Positions 7,967 to 15,595 of a stretch of 44,163 bases of DNA are shown piece by piece; position 1 is the first letter of the stretch, and each line of letters opens with the position of its first letter. The stretch covers positions 1-44,163 of the forward strand of contig CAYNLK010000048.1 in NCBI GenBank assembly GCA_964398055.1, in the 5' to 3' direction. Source of the stretch: CAYNLK01 sp964398055 (GTDB taxonomy: Bacteria; Chloroflexota; Anaerolineae; 4572-78; J111). The position numbers were made by a program, and so were the translations under genes. The notes under the pieces were generated by a model. It searched no databases. It saw only the letters and a list, made by a program, of their open reading frames with translations, and was not told where the DNA came from.

Positions 7967-9090
7967 CAAATCCCAAGAAAAGCGGCGCTGGTCTGCGGGG
8001 GCAGACTGTAGGCCAAACCGCTATTTCGACCGTTGGCAAAGAAGGGCGCGGTCTTACATACCGCGGTTACAGCATCAATGACCTGGCCGAGCAGGCCCGC
8101 TTTGAAGAAGTGGCTTATCTATTGCTGTACGGCCGGCTGCCTACCCAGGCGGAACTGACTGACTATTTAGCCAGACTCAAAAAGTTGCGGGCTATTCCGC
8201 AACCGCTTCGAAAAGTCTTGGAACAGATTCCAGCCAACGCCAACCCCATGGACGTGCTGCGGACCGGTTGCTCGATGTTGGGCGCGCTGGAGCCGGAAAC
8301 TGATTTCAGCCAACAACGTGATATTGCCGACCGGCTGCTGGCCATCTTCCCCTCGATCCTGGCTTATTGGTACCGCTTCAGCCAAGATAGCCTGCGCCTC
8401 GACGTGGAAACGGATGACGACTCGATTGGGGGCCACTTTCTGCACCTGCTGCACGGCCGGCCGGCCAGCGAGCTGCACCAGTGCTGTATGAACAGCTCCC
8501 TGATCCTTTACGCCGAACACGAGTTCAACGCCTCCACTTTTGCCTGTCGCGTCTGCACCGGCACCCTGTCTGACATTTATTCGGCCGTTACCGCCGGGAT
8601 CGGCACCCTGCGTGGGCCGCTGCACGGTGGGGCTAATGAAGCGGCGATGGAGTTGATTCAGCGTTTCAACTCACCGGCAGAAGTTCGCCAGGCTATTTTG
8701 GAGATGTTGGCCCGTAAAGAAAAAATTATGGGCTTTGGCCACGCCGTATATCGTGAGGCTGATCCACGCAGCGAAGTCATCAAAGTGTGGGCCAGGAGAT
8801 TGGCCGCCGCGGCTGAAGACGCTCAACTCTTGGCCATTGCCGAAGCCATCGAAGAGGTCATGTGGTCTGAAAAGCGGCTCTTCCCCAACCTGGATTTCTA
8901 CAGCGCCCCCACCTATCATTTTATGGGTATTCCAACAGCGCTGTTTACGCCCATCTTTGTGATGGCCCGGGTAACCGGCTGGTCGGCCCACATTATGGAA
9001 CAGCGAGCGCATAACGTCCTCATCCGCCCCAACGCCGAGTATGTTGGCCCCGACGATCAAAAATGGCTTCCCATCGAAGTCCGGGCCTGA
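7963..9090 (+). CDS. prpC: 2-Methylcitrate synthase
   Basis: A 375-aa citrate-synthase-family enzyme condensing propionyl-CoA with oxaloacetate to 2-methylcitrate. The catalytic triad can be placed at His221 (LHGGANEAAM), His260 (GFGHAVYR) and Asp311 (PNLDFYSAPTY). The SAPTYHFMGIPTALFTPIF stretch and the C-terminal QRAHNVLIRPNAEYVGP follow PrpC more than GltA, and the context prpB-prpC-prpD supports this. The start is ATG 7963, overlapping the prpB stop by 4 bases, with AGGAGG at 7947-7952. It may retain some citrate synthase activity, as PrpC enzymes often do. Confidence 0.9.
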   Translation: MTNPKKSGAGLRGQTVGQTAISTVGKEGRGLTYRGYSINDLAEQARFEEVAYLLLYGRLPTQAELTDYLARLKKLRAIPQPLRKVLEQIPANANPMDVLRTGCSMLGALEPETDFSQQRDIADRLLAIFPSILAYWYRFSQDSLRLDVETDDDSIGGHFLHLLHGRPASELHQCCMNSSLILYAEHEFNASTFACRVCTGTLSDIYSAVTAGIGTLRGPLHGGANEAAMELIQRFNSPAEVRQAILEMLARKEKIMGFGHAVYREADPRSEVIKVWARRLAAAAEDAQLLAIAEAIEEVMWSEKRLFPNLDFYSAPTYHFMGIPTALFTPIFVMARVTGWSAHIMEQRAHNVLIRPNAEYVGPDDQKWLPIEVRA

Positions 9091-9119
9091 GCGGTAGAGC
9101 AAAGATGAGGCAGGCGACG

Positions 9120-10571
9120 ATGTTACAAGAATCCGGGTACGAGGCCAAACGCCCTGAGCCGGATCAGGTCCTGGTAGATATCGCCGACTACGTGCTGGCC
9201 TACGACGTAACCCGCAGCCCGGAGGTGATGGAGACCGCCCGCTACTGCCTGATCGACAGTTTGGGTTGCGCCATGCTGGCTCTCAGCTATCCGGCCTGCA
9301 CCAAGCTGCTCGGTCCCGTTGTGCCGGGGGCCACGATGCCGGGCGGGGTCAAAGTGCCGGGTACTTCTTATGAACTCGACCCGGTGCGGGCGGCTTTCAA
9401 CCTGGGGACGATGATTCGCTGGCTTGATTTCAACGACACCTGGCTGGCCGCCGAGTGGGGCCATCCCTCCGATAACCTGGGCGGCATCCTGGCCACGGCC
9501 GACTATCTCAGCCGCCGGGCCATCGGCGCAGCTAAAGCGCCGCTAACCATACGCGACGTGCTGGTTGCCATGATCAAGGCCCATGAAATTCAAGGGGTCA
9601 TTGCCCTGGAGAATGGGTTCAACCGGGTGGGGCTGGATCACGTGCTGCTGGTCCGAATTGCCTCAACCGCGGTGGTCACCGGTTTGCTCGGCGGCAGCCG
9701 GGCCGATATCATCAATGCGGTGTCCAATGCCTGGCTTGACGGCGGGGCGTTGCGGACCTATCGCCACGCCCCCAATACTGGCTCGCGCAAAAGTTGGGCT
9801 GCCGGCGATGCCACCAGCCGGGCAGTCTGGCTGGCCTTGAATGCGCTCCGGGGCGAAATGGGGTATCCTTCGGCCCTGTCGGCGCCGGGTTGGGGCTTTC
9901 AGGAGGTACTGTTCAAAGGGAAACCGTTGCGCTTCAGCCAGGGTTACGGCAGTTACGTGATGGCAAACATTTTGTTCAAGATTTCGTTTCCGGCTGAATT
10001 TCACGCCCAAACCGCGGTGGAAGCGGCGCTTATCCTGCATCCGCAAGTAAAGGAGCGGCTGGCGGAGATCGACAGAATTGTGATCGAAACTCAGGAGTCG
10101 GGGATGCGGATCATCAACAAAACCGGCCCGCTGGATAACCCGGCCGACCGGGATCATTGTATCCAGTATATGGTGGCTGTACCGCTGATCAAAGGTAGTC
10201 TCACCGCCGCGGACTATGAAGATGAAGCCGCCGCAGACTCCCGCATCGACACCTTACGTGCCAAGATGGAAGTGCGGGAAAACGAACGGTTCAGCCAGGA
10301 TTACCTTGATCCCGACAAACGTTCCATCGGCAACGCGGTCCAGGTTTTCTTTGAGGATGGGACGGCCACCGACCGGGTCGAGGTGGAGTATCCCATTGGG
10401 CATCGCCGCCGGCGCGCGGAAGGTATGCCCCTGCTGCTGGATAAGTTCCAACGCAACATAGCCACCCGACTCTCCCCGCGCCAATGCGAGCAAATATTAC
10501 GGCTCTGCGCCGACCAGGAACTGCTCGAGGCTACGCCGGTTCATGAGTTTATGGATCTGTGGGTGGTGTGA
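9120..10571 (+). CDS. prpD: 2-Methylcitrate dehydratase (MmgE/PrpD family)
   Basis: A 483-aa enzyme, the same length as E. coli PrpD, that dehydrates 2-methylcitrate to 2-methylaconitate. Signatures include DSLGCAMLAL near residue 46, DFNDTWLAAEWGHPSDNLGG near 102-121, and the C-terminal DRVEVEYPIGHRRRR near 422. Upstream in-frame ATGs at 9063 (inside prpC) and 9105 exist. 9120 is chosen because GAGG at 9107-9110 lies nine bases upstream and the N-terminus then matches PrpD. No acnD/prpF pair follows, so the last hydration would need an aconitase from elsewhere. The gene ends convergently with the flavoprotein gene, with 19 bases between stops and no clear terminator. Confidence 0.88.
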   Translation: MLQESGYEAKRPEPDQVLVDIADYVLAYDVTRSPEVMETARYCLIDSLGCAMLALSYPACTKLLGPVVPGATMPGGVKVPGTSYELDPVRAAFNLGTMIRWLDFNDTWLAAEWGHPSDNLGGILATADYLSRRAIGAAKAPLTIRDVLVAMIKAHEIQGVIALENGFNRVGLDHVLLVRIASTAVVTGLLGGSRADIINAVSNAWLDGGALRTYRHAPNTGSRKSWAAGDATSRAVWLALNALRGEMGYPSALSAPGWGFQEVLFKGKPLRFSQGYGSYVMANILFKISFPAEFHAQTAVEAALILHPQVKERLAEIDRIVIETQESGMRIINKTGPLDNPADRDHCIQYMVAVPLIKGSLTAADYEDEAAADSRIDTLRAKMEVRENERFSQDYLDPDKRSIGNAVQVFFEDGTATDRVEVEYPIGHRRRRAEGMPLLLDKFQRNIATRLSPRQCEQILRLCADQELLEATPVHEFMDLWVV

Positions 10572-10590
10572 TGCGGTCTTTACCTGAACT

Positions 10591-11577
10591 CTAATGTTGA
10601 CTTAGCAACAGATTGACATATTGGGCCCGCTCGAAGGCAAAAGGATCATCGCAGTTCTTTTGGCTCATCTTGCCTCTGAAGTCAGCCAACGATTCGTACC
10701 CCTTTTCCCCCATCCAGGCCTCAAGCTCACGCAACATCGTTGAAAGATACGGAATACCGTGAATGTAGAGCACCGAAGCAACCTGAACAACCGTGGCCCC
10801 AACCAACAGGGCTCGAGCCACATCGGCGCCGGAATGGACGCCGGTATTGAGCGCCATATCAGCTTTAATGTGACCGTATATCCGGGCCACCCGGTTTAAC
10901 GAGAGTCGTATCTCTTCGGGACTGCTGTAGAACATCTTACTCTGCAAAGTCTCGGTTTCGATATCGATGGTCGGCCGGACGAAGCGATTGAAGAGGACCA
11001 ACGCTTCCACGCCGCGCTTGTCTAATTCCACAGCCAGATTGAGGGTGGAAGCATAATAAGGGCTCATCTTCACCGCGACGGGAATTTTTACCTCCGCCTT
11101 GACGCTGGCCACAATATCGAGTAATTCCTGCTCAAGTTCAGCGCCCGGCCGGTCGGGGTTGGTGCCCATGATGTAGACGTTCAATTCCAGGCCATCGACA
11201 CCGGTCGACTCCAACTGGCGGGCATAGGCTACCCACGAACCGCGCGAGACGGCATTCAGGCTGGCAATGAGCGGCATCTTGACTGCTTTGCGGGTCTTTT
11301 CGACCCACATCAGGTGTTCGTCGGCCTGGCCATGCTCAATGGCCGGAAAAAAGGAGAGAGCCTCTGGATAACTTTCGCCTCCCACAGCCAGGTAATCGTC
11401 AAACTTCTGTTGTTCAACTTGAATCTGCTCTTCGAATAAGGAACGAATAACCAACGCTCCAGCGCCAACCCGTTCCGCCATCTGAACCCGGTCGATCATG
11501 CTGGAAATTGAGCAAGCGGACACCACGATTGGACTCTTGAGAGGAATCCCCATATAAGTTGTTGACAGGTCACTCAT
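10591..11577 (-). CDS. Dihydroorotate-dehydrogenase-like flavoprotein
   Basis: A 328-aa TIM-barrel protein of the dihydroorotate dehydrogenase superfamily. It starts like a class 1 enzyme (TTYMGIPLKSPIVVSACSIS) and keeps the FMN phosphate region near its C-terminus (NTGVHSGADVARALLVGA). The substrate-side motif of true PyrD (NxSCPN) is replaced by LNVYIMGTNP and no catalytic Cys/Ser loop is evident, so pyrimidine synthesis is unlikely. The start at 11577 has AAGGAGA on the minus strand (11582-11588); a longer frame to 11622 lacks one. It is divergent from PFOR, and proteins of this type are often annotated next to nifJ-type genes, so an electron-transfer role with PFOR is plausible but inferred. 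Confidence 0.75.
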   Translation of the reverse strand: MSDLSTTYMGIPLKSPIVVSACSISSMIDRVQMAERVGAGALVIRSLFEEQIQVEQQKFDDYLAVGGESYPEALSFFPAIEHGQADEHLMWVEKTRKAVKMPLIASLNAVSRGSWVAYARQLESTGVDGLELNVYIMGTNPDRPGAELEQELLDIVASVKAEVKIPVAVKMSPYYASTLNLAVELDKRGVEALVLFNRFVRPTIDIETETLQSKMFYSSPEEIRLSLNRVARIYGHIKADMALNTGVHSGADVARALLVGATVVQVASVLYIHGIPYLSTMLRELEAWMGEKGYESLADFRGKMSQKNCDDPFAFERAQYVNLLLSQH

Positions 11578-11665
11578 AGTTATCTCCTTCAGATAATGAT
11601 TTGCCCAGGCATTATCCCACAAATTGGGCCATCTCTTATCTTAACCGAATCTCACCTAAAAGATA

Positions 11666-11703
11666 AGTGACATTTATCCATAATTTAGTGACAAATTACA
11701 CTA
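11666..11703. promoter_or_regulatory. Candidate operator in the divergent DHOD-like/PFOR promoter region
   Basis: AGTGACA occurs at 11666-11672 and again at 11687-11693, exactly 21 bases apart (two helical turns). The second copy is part of an inverted repeat TAGTG (11686-11690) and CACTA (11699-11703). A possible -10 TATACT follows at 11725-11730. The half-site loosely resembles those of CRP/FNR-type regulators, but the regulator is unknown. Confidence 0.35.
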
Positions 11704-11753
11704 TTTTGTAAACCAACACGGTGCTATACTGGCTATAGGCATAAGCAGTGGTG

Positions 11754-11853
11754 GATCAAAATTGATCTTTTTAGGACGAAAGACACACGTCGAATTCAAG
11801 GGTGAGTCCAGGTGTCACATTTCGGGTTCAGACTGCGTCGATCGTCCTTTTTT
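11754..11853 (+). promoter_or_regulatory. Possible structured leader of the PFOR mRNA ending in a T-run
   Basis: Within the roughly 180 bases before PFOR, GATCAA (11754-11759) pairs with TTGATC (11762-11767) and is followed by five Ts. GGACGA (11774-11779) can pair with TCGTCC (11842-11847), which is directly followed by six Ts (11848-11853), and GACAC (11782-11786) with GTGTC (11812-11816) inside it. This resembles an attenuator, but no known riboswitch class was recognised. The stems are short, so confidence is low. Confidence 0.3.
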
Positions 11854-11907
11854 GTCCGGTAATGATCAAAGGTCTGAAAAAACCTAATTTTTCTGGAGGA
11901 AATCTCT

Positions 11908-14900
11908 ATGTCTGCTAGTACGCGCAATATGGTAACGATTGATGGCAATACCGCCGCAGCCTATGTGGCCCACGCGACCAATGAGGTAATTGCCATCTAT
12001 CCTATCACCCCGTCTTCGCCGATGGGCGAACTGGCCGATGAGATGTCGGCAAATGGGGAAACCAATATCTGGGGAACCGTGCCAACGGTTATTGAGTTGC
12101 AGTCCGAAGGGGGAGCAGCCGGGGCGGTTCACGGCGCTTTAACCACCGGCGCGCTGACCACCACCTTCACCGCGTCACAGGGTTTGTTGCTAATGATCCC
12201 CAACATGTACAAGATTGCCGGTGAGTTGACTTCCACCGTCTTCCACGTAGCAGCCCGCTCTTTAGCCGCCCAGGCCCTTTCAATTTTTGGCGACCATTCG
12301 GATATCAACGCCACCCGCGGCACCGGCTTTGCCCTCTTGGCTTCAAACAACATCCAAGAAGTGATGGATTTCGCCCTTATTGCCCAGGCCGCGACCCTGG
12401 AAGCCCGGGTGCCCTTTGTTCATTTCTTTGACGGCTTCCGCACCTCACACGAGGTCCAAAAGGTCGAGGAACTTAGCCATGACGATATGCGGGGGATGAT
12501 CGACGATGAGTTGGTGATGGCTCACCGGCGACGGGGCCTCTCACCGGACCGCCCGATGATGCGCGGCACGGCCCAGAACCCCGACGTTTACTTCCAGGGG
12601 CGGGAGACGGTCAACCCCTACTATCTCAAAACACCCGATCTCGTCCAAAAAGCAATGGACAAATTTGCCGGGCTAACCGGGCGGCAATATCACCTTTTTG
12701 ACTACGTTGGCGCTCCGGATGCTGAACGAGTGGTTGTGGTTATGGGCTCTGGCGCTGAGACAGTGCATGAGGTGGTCGAATATCTGGTTGAGCAGGGCGA
12801 AAAAGTGGGCGTGCTCAAAGTTCGGCTATACCATCCTTTTGCCGGCGAGACCTTTGTTAAGGCCTTGCCCGATACGGTCAAAGCCATCGCCGTGCTTGAC
12901 CGCACCAAAGAGGCCGGCGCGCTCGGTGAACCGTTGTATCGAGATGTCGTCACCGCGCTGAGCGAAGCAATGGCCGGCGGCCAACTGGCCCAGATGCCGG
13001 TGATTGTGGGCGGGCGCTATGGTCTCGGCTCCAAAGAGTTCAATCCGGGCATGGCCAGGGCTGTCCTGGACAATCTGAAAGCCGAAAAACCTAAGAATCG
13101 CTTTACCGTTGGCATCATCGACGACGTGACCCAGACCAGCCTGGAGTGGGACGATGATTTCTCCAGCCTGCCCAAAGGTGTCCACCAGGCTATGTTCTAT
13201 GGCCTGGGCGCCGACGGCACGGTTGGGGCTAATAAAAACTCTATCAAGATCATCGGCAAAGCCACCGATAACTATGCCCAGGGCTACTTTGTCTACGACT
13301 CCAAGAAGTCCGGGGCTATGACCATCTCCCATCTCCGCTTTGGCAAAACGCCCATCCACAGCACCTATCTCATCAAAAAAGCCAACTTCCTGGCCTGCCA
13401 CAACTACAGCTTCGTGGATCGTTTTAATATCCTCGACCATGTCGTTAAGGGCGGTACTTTCTTGCTCAACAGTCCGTATGGCAAAGATGAGATTTGGGAC
13501 AAGTTACCGCAGCAGGTCCAGCAGCAAATCATCGACAAGCAGCTAAAATTCTACGTGATTGACGCCATCAAGCTGGCCCAGTCGATTGGGTTGGGTGGCC
13601 GGATTAACGTGATTATGCAGACCGCCTTCTTCTTGATTTCCGGCGTGCTGCCCGAAGAGGAGGCCATCGACTTCATCAAGCTGGCGGTAGAAGACACCTA
13701 CGGCTCCAAAGGCAAAGTAGTGGTGGATATGAATATCCGGGCGGCGATGCTGGCCAAAGAGCGCATTGCCAGAGTTGATGTGCCGGCTAAAGTAACCAGC
13801 GACCGGGCGATGCGAACCATTATTTCCAGGGATATGCCCGATTTTGTCAAAAAGGTAACCGCCCGGATCATCGCCGGTGAAGGGGATAAACTGCCGGTTT
13901 CGGCCATGCCGGAAGACGGCACGTTTCCGATTGGCACGACCAAATATGAAAAACGCTCGATTGCCATCGAGATCCCGGTTTGGGAGCCGGAAATCTGTAT
14001 CCAGTGTAATCAGTGCTCCTTTATTTGCCCTCACGCCACCATTCGCACCAAGATATACGCGGCGGACTATGCTAACGGTAATTCGCCTGAGACCTTTAAA
14101 GCGATTGCAGCTACGGGCAAAGCGTTTGGCGATATGAAATATACCGTCCAGGTGGCCCCGGAAGACTGCACCGGCTGCGGGCTGTGCGTTGAAATTTGCC
14201 CGGCGCAGGCCAAAGATGCCGCCGGTAATAAAACAGACAAAAAGGCTATCAATATGGTGCCGCTCAGTGAAGAGTTGCGGCTACAGGAAGCTAAGAATTT
14301 TGATTACTTCCTGGCTATCCCTGATACTGATCCCAGCCTGTTCAACCGCTTCACTGTGAAAGGTTCACAGTTGCTGCCGCCAATGTTTGAATTTTCCGGG
14401 GCCTGCGCCGGCTGCGGTGAAACGCCTTACCTTAAATTACTGACCCAACTCTATGGCGACCGGGCGATCATGGCCAATGCCACCGGCTGCTCTTCAATCT
14501 ATGGTGGCAACCTGCCCACTACGCCTTACACCACCCGCGCCGATGGCCGCGGTCCCACCTGGTCCAACTCCCTCTTTGAAGATGCGGCGGAATTTGGCCT
14601 GGGCATGCGTCTGACCGTCGACAAAATGGCCGAGTTTGCTTACGAGCAGTTAGAGCTAGTAGCTGCCGGGTTGAACGGCCATCAGTCGCTAGTAGAAGAG
14701 ATCAGGTCCAGTGCTATGGACAGCCAGGAGGAGATCGAAGCGCAGCGCCAGCGGGTTGAGCAACTCAAGGAACTGCTGAGCAAGAATGACAGTAAAAATG
14801 CCAAACAGTTGCTATCTGTAGCCGATTTTCTGGTCAGCAAGTCGGTCTGGATTATTGGCGGCGACGGCTGGGCCTACGACATCGGCTACGGCGGCCTGGA

Positions 14901-15480
14901 CCACGTGCTGGCCTCGGGCCGGAATGTGAATGTTTTAGTGCTGGATACTGGCGTCTATTCCAATACCGGCGGGCAGATGTCAAAAGCAACCCCGCGGGGC
15001 GCAGTGGCCAAATTTGCCGCCGCCGGCAAGAGCCAACCCAAGAAAGACCTGGGCTTAATGGCGATGATGTATGGCAATGTATACGTGGCTCAGGTGGCTA
15101 TGGCCGCCAATATGACCCAAACGCTCAAGGCCTTTCAGGAAGCGGAAGCCTACAATGGGCCGTCGATTATCATTGCCTACAGTCCTTGCATTGCCCACGG
15201 TTTCGACCTGACCAAATCTGCCGACGTGGTCAAGAATGCGGTCGACAGTGGTTTCTGGCCACTCTACCGCTACAATCCGCTGAACGTCGCCGAGGGTAAG
15301 CACCCCCTCAACCTGGACTCCCGCGCCCCTAAAGTAGATGTAGCCGACTTTATGTATAAGCAAAATCGGTTCAGGATGCTCCGCCAGGCTGATCCCAAGC
15401 GAGCCGAAATGCTGCTGGAACAGGTGCGCGAAGAAATCAATAATCGCTGGCGTGTCTACGAGGAACTGGCCAAGGTATAA
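11908..15480 (+). CDS. nifJ: Pyruvate:ferredoxin (flavodoxin) oxidoreductase
   Basis: A single-chain PFOR of 1190 aa, full length for the family. It oxidises pyruvate to acetyl-CoA and CO2, reducing ferredoxin, or runs in reverse. The N-terminal pyruvate-binding domain begins DGNTAAAYVAHATNEVIAIYPITPSSPMGE. The ferredoxin domain carries Cys697/700/703/707 and Cys754/757/760/764 for two [4Fe-4S] clusters. The proximal cluster ligands are Cys833, Cys836, Cys861 and Cys1094. The TPP domain shows GGDGWAYDIGYGG and DTGVYSNTGGQMSK. ATG 11908 has GGAGGAA about seven bases upstream. A strong hairpin terminator follows at 15514. It would consume the pyruvate made by PrpB and is oxygen-sensitive in most organisms, supporting an anaerobic lifestyle. 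Confidence 0.96.
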   Translation: MSASTRNMVTIDGNTAAAYVAHATNEVIAIYPITPSSPMGELADEMSANGETNIWGTVPTVIELQSEGGAAGAVHGALTTGALTTTFTASQGLLLMIPNMYKIAGELTSTVFHVAARSLAAQALSIFGDHSDINATRGTGFALLASNNIQEVMDFALIAQAATLEARVPFVHFFDGFRTSHEVQKVEELSHDDMRGMIDDELVMAHRRRGLSPDRPMMRGTAQNPDVYFQGRETVNPYYLKTPDLVQKAMDKFAGLTGRQYHLFDYVGAPDAERVVVVMGSGAETVHEVVEYLVEQGEKVGVLKVRLYHPFAGETFVKALPDTVKAIAVLDRTKEAGALGEPLYRDVVTALSEAMAGGQLAQMPVIVGGRYGLGSKEFNPGMARAVLDNLKAEKPKNRFTVGIIDDVTQTSLEWDDDFSSLPKGVHQAMFYGLGADGTVGANKNSIKIIGKATDNYAQGYFVYDSKKSGAMTISHLRFGKTPIHSTYLIKKANFLACHNYSFVDRFNILDHVVKGGTFLLNSPYGKDEIWDKLPQQVQQQIIDKQLKFYVIDAIKLAQSIGLGGRINVIMQTAFFLISGVLPEEEAIDFIKLAVEDTYGSKGKVVVDMNIRAAMLAKERIARVDVPAKVTSDRAMRTIISRDMPDFVKKVTARIIAGEGDKLPVSAMPEDGTFPIGTTKYEKRSIAIEIPVWEPEICIQCNQCSFICPHATIRTKIYAADYANGNSPETFKAIAATGKAFGDMKYTVQVAPEDCTGCGLCVEICPAQAKDAAGNKTDKKAINMVPLSEELRLQEAKNFDYFLAIPDTDPSLFNRFTVKGSQLLPPMFEFSGACAGCGETPYLKLLTQLYGDRAIMANATGCSSIYGGNLPTTPYTTRADGRGPTWSNSLFEDAAEFGLGMRLTVDKMAEFAYEQLELVAAGLNGHQSLVEEIRSSAMDSQEEIEAQRQRVEQLKELLSKNDSKNAKQLLSVADFLVSKSVWIIGGDGWAYDIGYGGLDHVLASGRNVNVLVLDTGVYSNTGGQMSKATPRGAVAKFAAAGKSQPKKDLGLMAMMYGNVYVAQVAMAANMTQTLKAFQEAEAYNGPSIIIAYSPCIAHGFDLTKSADVVKNAVDSGFWPLYRYNPLNVAEGKHPLNLDSRAPKVDVADFMYKQNRFRMLRQADPKRAEMLLEQVREEINNRWRVYEELAKV

Positions 15481-15513
15481 AACAGCGCCACTCGAGAGTT
15501 GTCTGAAATGATG

Positions 15514-15547
15514 ACAGGCCGGAGGTAAACCTCCGGCCTGTATTTTT
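15514..15547 (+). terminator. Intrinsic terminator after PFOR
   Basis: Exact 12-base arms at 15514-15525 and 15530-15541 with a TAAA loop, followed by ATTTTTG. The stem is GC-rich. It lies between the convergent PFOR and kinase genes; on the minus strand the flanking A/T content is lower, so it mainly serves PFOR. Confidence 0.85.
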
Positions 15548-15595
15548 GTTCTGAGTCAATACAATTTTCGAATAACGAAGTCCCTGGAGAATCGG

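Noticed and set aside
12826..13440. Open frame of about 200 codons on the minus strand inside PFOR
   Set aside because: It lies wholly antisense to a well-conserved enzyme, has no ribosome site and its translation has no domain pattern.
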